Assembly: GCF_030440595.1 (NCBI RefSeq)
Contig: NZ_CP047452.1
Coordinates: 1,860,001-1,924,000 of the forward strand
Reading direction: 5' to 3'
DNA: 64,000 bases
Source of the DNA: Corynebacterium glucuronolyticum DSM 44120
Lineage (GTDB): Bacteria > Actinomycetota > Actinomycetes > Mycobacteriales > Mycobacteriaceae
Shown: in pieces, positions 1 through 8,975 of the stretch
How the letters are laid out: every line of letters begins with the position of its first letter
Numbering within the stretch: position 1 is the first letter of the stretch
Notes under the pieces: model-generated
Databases searched by the model: none
What the model was told of the DNA's origin: nothing
What the model saw: the letters and a program-made list of their open reading frames with translations, nothing else
Program-made: the position numbers and the translations under genes

Positions 1-510
1 GAGGCAGAGGGCCTCGTCCTCGGCATGATCGGCGACAAGACATACGCCTTCATCGGGCTGGAGCGCATCGGCGGAATCATGGTGTATGACATCACGACTC
101 CCGCCGCCGCCCACTTCGTGTCCTATATCAACAACCGGGACTTCTCCGTTGACCCCGAGGAGGGCGAGAACCCTGCATGGCAGGATGCCGGCGACCTCGG
201 TCCGGAGGGCCTGACGTTCATTCCTGCGAAGGATTCCCCCAATGGCGAGAACCTGCTTGTGGTGGGCAACGAGGTTTCGGGCACCACGACGATCTTCACG
301 GTGAAGGCCAAGGAAGAAGCCCCCGACAACACCCACAACAACGGAAACACCACGACCGGAGCTGACTCGACTGAAAACGGGGGCCTGTCCACCCTCGGTA
401 CGATCGCTGTCAGCCTCATCACGAGCTTCGTTGCTGTCCTCACTGCGGCTATCGCTGCCGTACCCCAGCTGCAGTCAGTCCGCGACCGCATCGCCTCGCT
501 GTTCCGTTAA
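1..510 (+). CDS. C-terminal part of a surface-anchored choice-of-anchor I family protein (5' end outside window)
   Basis: The frame is open from base 1, so the gene starts upstream of the window. The visible 169 residues begin inside a repeated beta-propeller-like sequence with phrases such as [17 protein letters not shown] and GPEGLTFIP, which are typical of the choice-of-anchor I family of secreted actinobacterial proteins. A Thr/Asn/Gly-rich linker follows, then one hydrophobic segment ([20 protein letters not shown]) and a short basic tail ending in SLFR, so the protein is probably held in the membrane by its C-terminus. The catalytic or binding role is unknown. A hairpin about 140 bases downstream could end the transcript. 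Confidence 0.75.
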   Translation, partial: EAEGLVLGMIGDKTYAFIGLERIGGIMVYDITTPAAAHFVSYINNRDFSVDPEEGENPAWQDAGDLGPEGLTFIPAKDSPNGENLLVVGNEVSGTTTIFTVKAKEEAPDNTHNNGNTTTGADSTENGGLSTLGTIAVSLITSFVAVLTAAIAAVPQLQSVRDRIASLFR

Positions 511-589
511 TCTCGCTGGCATCCCAGGAGATGCCACGGCGCGCACAGCGTAGCTACCACGCTGCGCCCAACGCTGCCACTGCGGTGCC

Positions 590-640
590 CCACCCGCAGC
601 CGTGTTCCACCCGCAGCGGTGTTCCACCCGCAGCGGTGTT
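590..640. repeat. Tandem repeat, 3 copies of 17 bp
   Basis: Three direct copies of CCACCCGCAGCGGTGTT; the first differs at one base. They lie in the 667-base gap between the first gene (stop at 510) and the small membrane protein gene (start 1178). No coding sense is evident. Confidence 0.9.
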
Positions 641-647
641 CCCACTG

Positions 648-678
648 CCGTCTAGGAGAGATCCAATCTCCTAGGCGG
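648..678 (+). terminator. Hairpin, possible terminator of the first gene
   Basis: A perfect 8-bp stem, CTAGGAGA / TCTCCTAG, with a 7-base loop, extended by four more pairs including one G-U. It is followed by a short CCTTT tract only. It could end the first gene, but the weak T-run and the distance from the stop codon leave doubt. The rest of the gap (680-1177) holds an AT-rich stretch near 850-900, which may carry a promoter. Confidence 0.45.
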
Positions 679-1018
679 CCTTTCCCGCCGAAGCGTAGCT
701 TACCCCACGATTCACAGCATGCTTCTATTTTTTGCTTTCCATTTAATCCCTAAAGCTGCGACCTGACCACTTAGCAACTGCGAAGTTTACGCATGCTCCC
801 AGACTTTTCAGAGATTCAGCCATCTCACTGCCGATCGTTTGCCCTCCATCTTGTTTCAGAGGATACAGATGATACGTTTATATATGTGTCTACCAGCGAA
901 GACGAAACGTTTTCGAATCGGCCGGCATGTATTTCCTAACCACATATCAACCCTATGGAGACGAGGTTTTAGGTACGTCCCACGAGGACTGTGACTGCAA
1001 GGCTCGGCAACGCCCTGC

Positions 1019-1060
1019 CAGGTTCGGCCAGGTCGGGAGCAGGTTCGGCTAGGTCCGGAG
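1019..1060. repeat. Tandem repeat, 2 copies of 21 bp
   Basis: Two adjacent 21-bp units beginning CAGGTTCGGC and ending GGAG differ at two positions. They lie about 120 bases before the small membrane protein gene. Confidence 0.85.
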
Positions 1061-1177
1061 CAGAGGCCACCAGCAACGTACCCGCCAACCCCTATAGCTC
1101 GGTTTGGGCCACGTCGCCGTCACCTGATGCAGCGTGGTCGGATCACATAGGCACAACCCGTCCTCTAAAGGAGAGCC

Positions 1178-1507
1178 ATGAATAAGCCAACTTTTACAAC
1201 AACCATCGCATCTCCCACTGACGTCAAACTTCCAATGTGGGCCTATGCAATCATGATCGGCGCAAGCATCACTGCAGGCTCATCGGTCGCTATGACCAGG
1301 CTGGGGATCCCCCTGTGGGGATGGGCCCTGGAATTTGTCATTATGACTCTGGTGGCATACTTCCTCGTTAGAAACAATGCCATAGAAAAGAGCGACAGCG
1401 AAAAGGGAAATCCCACCTACGTCGTCGCAAACCGCAGAAATCTCATCATTTTCGCCATCGTCATGGCGATCCTCATCATCGCGGCAGTAGCCTTTGCTTT
1501 CTTCTAA
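1178..1507 (+). CDS. Small membrane protein of unknown function
   Basis: This 109-residue protein is not recognised. It has three hydrophobic segments: about residues 20-42 (WAYAIMIGASITAGSSVAMT), 46-64 (LWGWALEFVIMTLVAYFLV) and 88-109 (NLIIFAIVMAILIIAAVAFA). A charged loop (EKSDSEKGN) separates the second and third. The ATG is preceded by AAGGAG seven bases upstream, which supports the start. The gene stands alone, with repeats upstream and a strong two-way terminator about 125 bases downstream. The last segment runs to the C-terminus, as in many small integral membrane proteins. A part in transport or envelope stress is possible, but nothing in the sequence shows it. Confidence 0.7.
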   Translation: MNKPTFTTTIASPTDVKLPMWAYAIMIGASITAGSSVAMTRLGIPLWGWALEFVIMTLVAYFLVRNNAIEKSDSEKGNPTYVVANRRNLIIFAIVMAILIIAAVAFAFF

Positions 1508-1630
1508 CTGCACCAAGTTAGCCGGTAGATGTTAGCCGGTAGAGTGGGGAAAATCTCCAGCCCACGCTGGGCGTGGGTTTGTACGAGAACTCGGTGGCGA
1601 GACTTCGACGATGTGTCATCGGCAGATGAC

Positions 1631-1671
1631 AAAGCCCGGGCACAGGTCATGGTGACCTGCACCCGGGCTTT
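1631..1671. terminator. Bidirectional intrinsic terminator
   Basis: A long hairpin: outer stem AAAGCCCGGG / CCCGGGCTTT (10 bp) and inner stem CAGGTCA / TGACCTG. T-rich ends on both strands let it serve both the small membrane protein gene (+) and the MetE-like gene (-), whose stop codon is 25 bases away. Confidence 0.9.
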
Positions 1672-1696
1672 TCTCGGTAGTTAAACCAACACGGAT

Positions 1697-2896
1697 TTAG
1701 CCGAAGAGCTCCTTGCTGGCGATCTCTGCACCCTCAACGAGGGACTCGAGCTTGGCCCAAGCAATCTTGGAATTGATGCGACCACCGAGACCACAATCGG
1801 AGGAGGCGATAACCTTCTCCGGGCCTACGAACTCCGCGAAACGGATGATGCGGTCAGCCACGAGGCGTGGGTGCTCAATGGCATTGACGCAGTGAGAAAT
1901 CACGCCCGGGTAAATGACCGTGTTCTCGGGCAGGGTGTGATCCTGCCATACACGCCACTCGTGGGCGTGACGCGGGGATGCGCCCTCGAAGGAGTAGCCA
2001 CCGGCGTTAACCTCAAGAATCTGATCGATGATGTCAGCGAACGGGATATCCGTCGAGTGCGGCCCGTGCCAGGAACCCCAGCAGATGTGCAGGCGGGTGA
2101 GCTCCCGCGGAAGATCCTTAATGGCGTGGTTGAGTGCATCAATGCGGATTTGCAGCCACTTCTTGTAATCATCCAAAGAGGGCTCAGGGTTGATCTGATC
2201 CCATGATTCAGCAAGATCCGGAGCATCGAACTGCACGGTGAAGCCCGCATCGGTGATGACCTTGTATTCCTGCGCAAGCGCATCAGCACAGGCGTATACG
2301 ACCTCTTCATCGGAGGAGTAAAACTCGTTCTTCAGGCGAGCAGCGGATCCCGCGGAAAGGGCGGCCACGAAGCCTTTATCGCCACCGGCAGCCTCGATGG
2401 CATCCTTGAGGAGCTTGACATCGGTTTCCACCTGCTCCTTGCCGATGTAAGTGATGGGACCCGTGAACTTGGGGTTACCCACCGCTGCGCGGCCAACGAG
2501 CACGCCAGCATCGGGGTCTTCGTATGCCTCACGGAAGCGCTCACGGTCACGCCGATCCTGGAAACTGGTCAGCTGAATGTTACCGGGAGTCGAGCGGATC
2601 TTGTCCTCGTTTGCCCACCGATCCTCGTCAGTGATGGTGAGGCCACCCAGGCGAGTGAAGGAGTAGTTCCACCAGGCACCGTAGTCGACGGCACCGGAGG
2701 TCACGTGGCCATACTCCCCCTCGTTGACGATGTCGATACCGAGGTCTACCTGGCGCTTAACTACCTCGTTAACGGAATTGGTGAGGATCTCCTTGAATGC
2801 GTCCTCGCCGATCTCGTCGCGCTTGAGGTTTGCCTCCAGAAGCTCCGGCGTGCGGGGCAGAGAGCCGACGTGCGTGGTCAAAATTTTGTTCGCCAT
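1697..2896 (-). CDS. Cobalamin-independent methionine synthase II family protein (MetE C-terminal-domain-like)
   Basis: The 399-residue product matches the catalytic (C-terminal) half of MetE and lacks the N-terminal half of the roughly 750-residue enzyme. Its Zn ligands can be placed by analogy with MetE: His270 and Cys272 (LHICWGSWHG), Glu304 (YSFEGA) and Cys368 (SSDCGLGGR). The family transfers methyl groups to a thiol such as homocysteine; for these short versions the methyl donor is often not methyl-folate and is unproven. The ATG has GAAGGA upstream. A perfect McbR-type operator lies 41 bases upstream of the start, which puts the gene in the sulfur amino-acid regulon. The IS110 element sits just beyond the promoter. 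Confidence 0.88.
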   Translation of the reverse strand: MANKILTTHVGSLPRTPELLEANLKRDEIGEDAFKEILTNSVNEVVKRQVDLGIDIVNEGEYGHVTSGAVDYGAWWNYSFTRLGGLTITDEDRWANEDKIRSTPGNIQLTSFQDRRDRERFREAYEDPDAGVLVGRAAVGNPKFTGPITYIGKEQVETDVKLLKDAIEAAGGDKGFVAALSAGSAARLKNEFYSSDEEVVYACADALAQEYKVITDAGFTVQFDAPDLAESWDQINPEPSLDDYKKWLQIRIDALNHAIKDLPRELTRLHICWGSWHGPHSTDIPFADIIDQILEVNAGGYSFEGASPRHAHEWRVWQDHTLPENTVIYPGVISHCVNAIEHPRLVADRIIRFAEFVGPEKVIASSDCGLGGRINSKIAWAKLESLVEGAEIASKELFG

Positions 2897-2936
2897 AACT
2901 TTTCCTTCAATCCTTTTAGAAACTACCTGCCGTGCT

Positions 2937-2952
2937 AGACAGCATGGTCTAT
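2937..2952 (-). promoter_or_regulatory. McbR-type operator upstream of the MetE-like gene
   Basis: TAGAC-AGCATG-GTCTA matches exactly the TAGAC-N6-GTCTA operator known for McbR, the TetR-type repressor of methionine and cysteine genes in corynebacteria. It lies between the likely promoter and the start codon, where a bound repressor would block transcription. Confidence 0.8.
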
Positions 2953-3002
2953 ATTAGCGCGAAGGTGAGAAAATGCCAGCTCCCTAGCGTGAATTTTGCA
3001 AA

Positions 3003-3027
3003 CAAACCGCTCTGTCTAGTATTTATA
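3003..3027 (-). promoter_or_regulatory. Likely promoter of the MetE-like gene with a weak second McbR half-site
   Basis: On the minus strand TATAAA (3027-3022) is a good -10 element. Just downstream, TAGAC-AGAGCG-GTTTG (3018-3003) resembles the McbR operator with two mismatches in its second half. No convincing -35 was found. Confidence 0.5.
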
Positions 3028-3138
3028 CCTTTTGAAGGGGGTAACCTACGGGGGGTGTTCCTATATAGTTCGTCAACCTGAGGGGGGTAGTTGTTGGGGG
3101 TGACGTTCGGTGTGGGATTGTTTTTGGGTACGCCTGGG

Positions 3139-3165
3139 AGCCGATTGGCGTATTGCCAATCGGCT
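3139..3165. other. Perfect hairpin in the IS110 right end
   Basis: An 11-bp perfect inverted repeat, AGCCGATTGGC / GCCAATCGGCT, with a 5-base loop, 17 bases beyond the transposase stop codon. No T-run follows in the direction of transcription, so it may be a structural element or a barrier rather than a plain terminator. Confidence 0.7.
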
Positions 3166-3181
3166 GGGGTGTTTTAGCCCG

Positions 3182-4381
3182 TTAAGCTGTCTTCTGTTTT
3201 TCTGGTTCTTGGTAGAGGCTGTGATTTGCCATCATGGTGAACAAGACGGTGAGGCGTCTTCTTGCTAGAGCTACGACTGCGGCGTTGTGTCTCTTGCCTT
3301 CTTTACGTTTCCGCTCGTAGTATTGGCGTGAACGCTCGTGGTATCTGATCGCTGAAAATGAGGATTGCCATAGGGCGTTCTTTAATTTCTTGTTTCCCGC
3401 CCTGTTCGGTGATTTCGTGTTGATGGATGTGCCTGACTGGTTGGTCTGTGGGCATAGTCCTGCGTATGAGGCCATGTGGGAAGCTGTTTTAAAGTCCGAG
3501 AAGTCCCCGACTGTCATGAGGATCTGAGCTGCGGTTTTCGGGCCGATGCCAGGCATAGACAAGAGGATGTGGGTGTGCGGAACCTCCTCGATGAGGGCGC
3601 CTACTTTTTCTTCGATAACTTTCCGGTGGTCAAGCTTTGCCAAGGCATCAGTGGCGGACATGGCGACACCGAGTTCAACATATTCCGACCCGTGGATTGA
3701 CACGGTTTGATTCTTGATGGCATCCAGCAGGCCATCGATGATTTTCTCGGGGTTTCTTGCTTTGTACTTCTTCGCGAACGCGATCAGGCGTGCGCGCCCC
3801 ATTCGTTTGATTTTTGTGGGGCCACCATATTTGGCCAGCATGTGCAACACCCACCGTCTGTGGATATTTTGGCCACGAAGTACCCGTTCGAATTCGGGAT
3901 AGGATCCAACAAGGGAGGAGCGGATTTGATTGATCAGCCTGGTGTAGGACCGGGCGAGGTCTTCATCGATACCGTTGAGTACTTTTAGCTGACTGAACAC
4001 CTGCTGGACACGGTCAACATTGCGCAAGGCATCGGGAAGATTGGCTCCTGCATGCGCGATGACATATGAGTCACGAACATCAGTTTTCGCATTTCCGACA
4101 TGAACCCTCGACAGCTGCCGCATCGACAATCCAGGAAGATATTTAACGGTAATCCCCATGTCTTGGGCAACTGCGACGGTAAGCCTGCCAATATTGTTGG
4201 GCTGGTCGACCACAACCAAAATTTTCGAGGACAGGGCGAGGAAAAGGTCGAAGAACCTGCGTAAAGAATGTTCTGACTGGTCAATGCGTTTTGACTTTAC
4301 TTGTTTACCATCTTTGTCGAGGACACAAGCGTGATGAAAGTATTTACCGACATCGATGCCGATGACGAAATCGTAGGTCAC
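3182..4381 (-). CDS. IS110-family transposase (DEDD recombinase)
   Basis: The 399-residue protein has the two-part IS110 structure. The N-terminal RuvC-like domain shows the acidic set Asp10 (GIDVGK), Asp59 (VVDQPNN), Asp101 and Asp104 (KTDVRDSYVI). The C-terminal transposase domain has LSMPGIGPKTAAQIL and a conserved AGLCPQTNQSGTS, in which a serine is expected to act as the second nucleophile. The reading frame is intact and full length, so the copy may be active. IS110 enzymes are guided by a bridge RNA transcribed from a non-coding end; the upstream flank is the candidate here. Only one copy of the element is in the window. Confidence 0.93.
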   Translation of the reverse strand: MTYDFVIGIDVGKYFHHACVLDKDGKQVKSKRIDQSEHSLRRFFDLFLALSSKILVVVDQPNNIGRLTVAVAQDMGITVKYLPGLSMRQLSRVHVGNAKTDVRDSYVIAHAGANLPDALRNVDRVQQVFSQLKVLNGIDEDLARSYTRLINQIRSSLVGSYPEFERVLRGQNIHRRWVLHMLAKYGGPTKIKRMGRARLIAFAKKYKARNPEKIIDGLLDAIKNQTVSIHGSEYVELGVAMSATDALAKLDHRKVIEEKVGALIEEVPHTHILLSMPGIGPKTAAQILMTVGDFSDFKTASHMASYAGLCPQTNQSGTSINTKSPNRAGNKKLKNALWQSSFSAIRYHERSRQYYERKRKEGKRHNAAVVALARRRLTVLFTMMANHSLYQEPEKQKTA

Positions 4382-4556
4382 GAGGACGATTCTCCATGTG
4401 CGATATAAGTGTGAAACGGACAGATATCGTCACTGGGTTCGTCGGACATACTCTCGCTGGCATCCACATTACTTGAGACTTCACCAGGCATTCCGGCGAG
4501 TCAGGTTCCTATTAGCAGTTGAAGTATGTCACTGCCTTCGGCGGCATCACCCCCCG
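4382..4556 (-). ncRNA. Candidate bridge-RNA region at the left end of the IS110 element
   Basis: About 175 bases between the transposase start and the candidate left end carry no open frame but several short hairpins, for example GCAGT / ACTGC (4515-4535) and GCC-TTCG-GGC (4533-4542). In IS110-group elements the non-coding left end upstream of the recombinase gene encodes the bridge RNA with target- and donor-binding loops, and its length is similar. The loops could not be assigned by eye. This call rests on position and family knowledge. Confidence 0.4.
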
Positions 4557-5135
4557 GATCATTTTCAGACAGGGACAAAAACAAGCCATACCGAAGCCAG
4601 TGACGAGTCCCGCTGCTAAGCAGGGACCGGAACAAACATAACCCACCCCAAAAGGGGAGAAACCATGAATCCTCGGGTCCCCAGCAGGGAACTGCCTAAA
4701 CCGTAATGGGAAAAAGCGCCCCGGCAGCAGATCCTCCCCCACCACATGGTGTCTGTACCCGCACACACTCTCGCCTCCTCGCCTGGAGATCTCCCCACGA
4801 AAAAAGCTAACGACAAAGACGTCGGAGTTCGGCGAAGAGTACTACTACCGGCCGAAGCCTAGCTACCGGCAAAAACGCAGGTTGAAAAGTAGAAGGTCGA
4901 TGACACGCCACGGTGCTGGGCGCAGCTCAGACCGTGTCGGACGGAGCCCAGCTTGTACGTATCTGAGCACACAACACGCCACAACAGAAAGCCCAGGAAC
5001 AGTGGAGCACTCCGGAGGAAAGCTGCGCACGAAGCATGCTGGAGGGCATTCCTCATGAGTGGTCTTCACGCTCACCTTCCTGCTCAGCCGTCAGCCGTCG
5101 TCGCTAGCTGACGGTCTCGGGTGGTGACTGCGTCG
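4557..5135. other. Intergenic region between the IS110 element and dnaE
   Basis: No gene with a ribosome site or recognisable product was found on either strand. Visible structure: a bulged hairpin at about 4607-4627 (GTCCC...GGGAC) and an 8-bp inverted repeat CCGTCAGC / GCTGACGG at 5088-5114, which lies 22 bases beyond the dnaE stop codon and may be a weak terminator without a T-run. Part of this stretch may belong to the IS left end if that end is further out than assumed. Confidence 0.5.
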
Positions 5136-8100
5136 CTACCCGAGGATTCCCGCACCCATGGTGGCCTTGAGGTCGCCCATGAGGTTCGCAGAACGGTCGA
5201 CGCGAAGGTTCTCGCCCAACACCATGAGGGTGGACTCGTTACCATCAACGAGGTTCAGGTAGACATCGGTTTGACCGGCGTTGCTGACCAACACATTCTT
5301 CAGACGGTGAATGTTTTCCAGAGTGCATTGTTCCGTAGTCATAGTTAGACGGAGTGGCACACCTGTGCCGGAGCCTGGGCCAAGATCAGCAGCGCGAAGG
5401 TCATCGCAGAACACGCTCATCCGATCATCGCGGATCGAGATATGAGCCTTAGCCAGGATGATGTTGTCTTCCACTACCTGCGGAGCAACGATCGAGTACA
5501 CCTTGTTAAACACGAGGAGCTCCACGGATGCGCCGTTGTGATCCTCAATGGTTACGATCGCCCACGGAGAGCCGTCTCGCTTGGACACGCGCCTGTCAAC
5601 ACTCGAGATGATGCCGCCGATCTTGACCTCTCGCCCGTGCTTGAGTTCGCCGCCGAGAATCGTGGTCAGTTCGGTGTCCGTCTGTGCAGCTAACGCAGCC
5701 TCATAGCCATCCAGCGGGTGACCAGAGACGTATAGTCCAAGCATCTCCCGCTCGAGGGCAAGCTTGTGTTTCCTGTCCCATTCCTCATCGGGAACCTGAA
5801 CATCGAAGACACTTGGCTCAACACCACCGGCGCTGTCACCCCCGCCGAGACCGGCGAAGAGGTCAAACTGCCCCTTATCCGCCGCCTTCTTTGTGGAGAT
5901 GACGGAATCTACCGCATCCTCATGGATAAGCGCTAAGCCCTTGCGTGGGTGCCCAAGCGAGTCGAAAGCACCTGCCTTGATGAGGGACTCAGTCACGCGC
6001 TTGTTACACGGCAGCGTTTCGATCTTGTCCAGGTAGTCGGAGAAACTCGTGAAATCGCCCTTCTCCTTGCGGGTCTTGACGATGGAGTCCACCACGTCGG
6101 CACCAACGTTGCGTACGGCACCGAGACCAAAGCGGACATCATCGCCAACAGCCTGAAAGTTCTGGAGGCTGGCATTAACATCCGGTGGCAGAACCTTGAT
6201 CCCCAAGTGACGACAGTCCGCCAGATAGATGGCTGACTTGTCCTTGTTGTCACCCACCGAGGTCAACAGGGCCGCCATATACTCCTGCGTGTAGAAGGTC
6301 TTCATGTACGCCGTCCAGTAGCTCACGACGGAGTAACCAGCAGCGTGGGACTTGTTAAACGCGTAGGAAGCGAACGGCTCGATCGTGCCCCACAGCGCAT
6401 CAATGGCATCCTGCGAGTAGCCGTTGTCTTTCATGCCACCGGAGAACTTCGCGTACTGCTTCTTCAGCACCTCGGGCTTCTTTTTACCCATCGCCTTACG
6501 GAATGTGTCTGCCTCGCCGGCCGAGTAGTTCGCCACCTTCTGCGAGATCTTCATGATCTGCTCCTGGTAGACGATGAGGCCGTACGTGTCGTGCAGAATC
6601 TCCTCGAGAGGCTCGGCAAGCTCCGGGTGAATCGGCTCGATGGGTTTCTTGCCGTTTTTGCGGTCAGCGTAATCCATGTGCGCGTTCATGCCCATCGGAC
6701 CCGGGCGGTAAAGCGCCAAAGCGGCCACGATGTCGTCAAAGCCCGTTGGCTTCATGCGCCGCAGAAGCTCACGCATGCCACCACCATCGAGCTGGAACAC
6801 GCCCAGCGTATCGCCACGGCCCAAGAGGTCATACACCTCCGGAGCATCGTAAGTGAGATCCTCAAGCACAACCGTTTCGCCACGGTTTTCCTTGATGTTT
6901 TCCAGGGCGTCGTTGAGCACCGTGAGGTTACGAAGCCCCAGGAAGTCCATCTTCAACAGGCCAATAGCCTCGCAGGCCGGGTAGGGCCAGCCGGTAATAA
7001 TGGCACCGTCCTGTGCACGTTTCCACATGGGAATGTGCTCCATGAGGGGTACGCACGCCATAATCACAGCACATGCGTGCACGCCGGCCTGACGGACAAC
7101 ACCTTCCAATCCACGGGCCGTCTCGAAGATTTTCCGCACATCGGGGTCGGTCTCAATGAGTTGGCGCACCTCGCCGGCCTCGTTGTAGCGCTTGTCGTTC
7201 GGGTCGACAATGCCTTTCAGAGTAATGTCCTTGCCCATGATCGCCGGAGGCAAGAGCTTGGTCACGCGGTCTGCGATCTGATAGCCAGGCTGGCCAAACT
7301 GCACGCGGGCAGAGTCCTTCAACGCCTGCTTCGTCTTCACCGTACCGAACGTGATCACCTGCGCGATCTTGTCGGCACCCCAGCGCTCAGCGGCGTAGGT
7401 AATCATTTCGGAGCGGCGACGATCGTCGAAGTCGATATCGATATCAGGCGCGGAGGGGCGCTCTGGGTTCAGGAACCTCTCAAAGAGGAGTCCGTGTTCC
7501 ATCGGGTCGATGTTCGTAATCGTCATGGCGTAGGCCACGAGAGAACCCGCGGCGGAGCCACGGCCGGGACCGACGCGGATACCGACGGAGCGGGCGTGCT
7601 TGATGAGTTCAGCCACGATGAGGAAGTACGACGGGTAGCCCTTGAAATCGATAACCTCAATCTCGTATTTTGCCCGGTCAATGTACTCCTGCGGCACCTC
7701 GGAATCCGGGAACCGTCTCTTCAGCCCCTCCATCACCTCGTGTGTCAGCCACGAGGTCGGTGTCTCCCCCTCGGGCACATCGGCGATCGGCATACGGTCG
7801 TGCGTGTGCGGCTCCCAGATCTCTGAATAGTCTCCCACGCGCTCGGCGATCCACAAGGTGTTATCGCACGCACCGGGGACCATGTTGTCCCATGTATCGC
7901 GCATCTGCGCCGCCGTCTTGATGTAGTAACCGTCGCCACCGAACTTGAAGCGATCCGGGTCTTGCAGGGTCTTACCGGTTTGGACACACAGCATGGCCTC
8001 GTGGTCGTGGGACTGCGATTGGAGAACGTAATGGCAGTCATTTGTAACCAGGGGTGGGAGATTCAGACGCTTGCCAATCTCCAGCAGCTGATCTCGTACC

Positions 8101-8702
8101 CGCCGCTCAATGTCGAGTCCGTGATCCATGAGTTCAAGGAAGAAGTTGTCCTTGCCGTAGATGTCCTGCCACCTCGCGGCAGCGGCGAGGGCTTCATCAA
8201 ACTGTCCGAGGCGCAAGCGTGTTTGCACATCGCCGGAGGGACATCCCGTGGTGGCGATAATTCCCTCCGCGTGCTCGGAGATGAGCTCAGCATCCATGCG
8301 TGGCCATTTACCCAGCTGCCCCTCGTAGGAGGCCATGGAGGATAGGTGGAACAGATTCTTAAGTCCCGTGACGTTTTCGGCGATCATGGTCTGGTGCAGG
8401 TAGGCACCAGACGCGGACACGTCGTCCCTCTTCTGGTGTGGCTCACCCCACAGGACGCGCTTCTTGTTGAAGCGACTATCTGGTGCCATGTACGTCTCGA
8501 TACCGATGATCGGCTTGATTCCCTCTGCGGTCATCTTTCGGTAGAAAGCATCGGAGCCGAACATGTTGCCGTGGTCGGTCATCCCTACTGCGGGCATCCC
8601 CTGGCGTTTAACCTCTTCGGCCAGGAGATCCACCTTCGCCATGCCGTCCAGCATCGAGTATTCGGTGTGGTTATGCAGATGCACGAAGGAGGAATTGCTC
8701 AT
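5136..8702 (-). CDS. dnaE: DNA polymerase III subunit alpha (replicative, DnaE1 type)
   Basis: The product is 1188 residues, the normal size for actinobacterial DnaE1. It begins with the PHP domain ([16 protein letters not shown]), has the polymerase catalytic acidic motif [11 protein letters not shown] at about residues 420-430, the helix-hairpin-helix region and a C-terminal OB fold. The enzyme copies the chromosome with the beta clamp. The open frame extends 74 codons further upstream, but that extension is low-complexity Gly/Arg-rich and unlike the family; the ATG at 8702 gives the conserved N-terminus [10 protein letters not shown]. The gene stands alone and is divergent from rarD. Confidence 0.97.
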   Translation of the reverse strand: MSNSSFVHLHNHTEYSMLDGMAKVDLLAEEVKRQGMPAVGMTDHGNMFGSDAFYRKMTAEGIKPIIGIETYMAPDSRFNKKRVLWGEPHQKRDDVSASGAYLHQTMIAENVTGLKNLFHLSSMASYEGQLGKWPRMDAELISEHAEGIIATTGCPSGDVQTRLRLGQFDEALAAAARWQDIYGKDNFFLELMDHGLDIERRVRDQLLEIGKRLNLPPLVTNDCHYVLQSQSHDHEAMLCVQTGKTLQDPDRFKFGGDGYYIKTAAQMRDTWDNMVPGACDNTLWIAERVGDYSEIWEPHTHDRMPIADVPEGETPTSWLTHEVMEGLKRRFPDSEVPQEYIDRAKYEIEVIDFKGYPSYFLIVAELIKHARSVGIRVGPGRGSAAGSLVAYAMTITNIDPMEHGLLFERFLNPERPSAPDIDIDFDDRRRSEMITYAAERWGADKIAQVITFGTVKTKQALKDSARVQFGQPGYQIADRVTKLLPPAIMGKDITLKGIVDPNDKRYNEAGEVRQLIETDPDVRKIFETARGLEGVVRQAGVHACAVIMACVPLMEHIPMWKRAQDGAIITGWPYPACEAIGLLKMDFLGLRNLTVLNDALENIKENRGETVVLEDLTYDAPEVYDLLGRGDTLGVFQLDGGGMRELLRRMKPTGFDDIVAALALYRPGPMGMNAHMDYADRKNGKKPIEPIHPELAEPLEEILHDTYGLIVYQEQIMKISQKVANYSAGEADTFRKAMGKKKPEVLKKQYAKFSGGMKDNGYSQDAIDALWGTIEPFASYAFNKSHAAGYSVVSYWTAYMKTFYTQEYMAALLTSVGDNKDKSAIYLADCRHLGIKVLPPDVNASLQNFQAVGDDVRFGLGAVRNVGADVVDSIVKTRKEKGDFTSFSDYLDKIETLPCNKRVTESLIKAGAFDSLGHPRKGLALIHEDAVDSVISTKKAADKGQFDLFAGLGGGDSAGGVEPSVFDVQVPDEEWDRKHKLALEREMLGLYVSGHPLDGYEAALAAQTDTELTTILGGELKHGREVKIGGIISSVDRRVSKRDGSPWAIVTIEDHNGASVELLVFNKVYSIVAPQVVEDNIILAKAHISIRDDRMSVFCDDLRAADLGPGSGTGVPLRLTMTTEQCTLENIHRLKNVLVSNAGQTDVYLNLVDGNESTLMVLGENLRVDRSANLMGDLKATMGAGILG

Positions 8703-8975
8703 GGTGCCACATTCTAGCCAGACCGACCCCGCGGGTACAGTCCCCAGCACAGCAATACTTAGCCGGCACGTACGCACCGCGTCTCGTCGCACGGTGCGCC
8801 CTCCACCGTAGCTTCCTCCCACGGTGCGCCCCACCGCCCCGCCTCGCTGGGCACGCCCTCCACCGCCCTTGTCTCGCTGGGTGGCTCCCCGCCCCGCCCT
8901 ATCCCGGTCTGATCGGCTACTCACCGACTATGGATTAGGCGACATTGTGAAACGAAAACACTACCATGTACTCCC

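Larger units (their letters stand above)
3049..4556 (-). mobile_element. IS110-family insertion sequence (ends approximate)
   Basis: The element holds one transposase gene and non-coding flanks. IS110 elements usually lack terminal inverted repeats, so the ends are uncertain. Two candidate pairs were seen: a 9-bp inverted match (CGGGGGGTG at 3049-3057 and its complement at 4548-4556) and an 8-bp direct match GTTCCTAT (3057-3064 and 4505-4512). Either gives about 1.45-1.5 kb, a normal size for the family. The outward TTGACG on the minus strand (3076-3071) resembles the -35 box that IS110 right ends supply to the promoter of the excised circle. Base composition is more AT-rich than in neighbouring genes. 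Confidence 0.6.

Noticed and set aside
3139..3165. Ordinary terminator for the transposase
   Set aside because: The stem is perfect but lacks a T-run in the direction of transcription; listed as a structural hairpin instead.
6345..7826. A 493-codon open frame on the plus strand
   Set aside because: It lies antisense within dnaE, whose protein is certain, and its translation resembles no family. High-GC genes often leave such frames open.
8703..8924. 74-codon N-terminal extension of dnaE
   Set aside because: The extension is Gly/Arg-rich and precedes the conserved PHP N-terminus; it is not part of the family.
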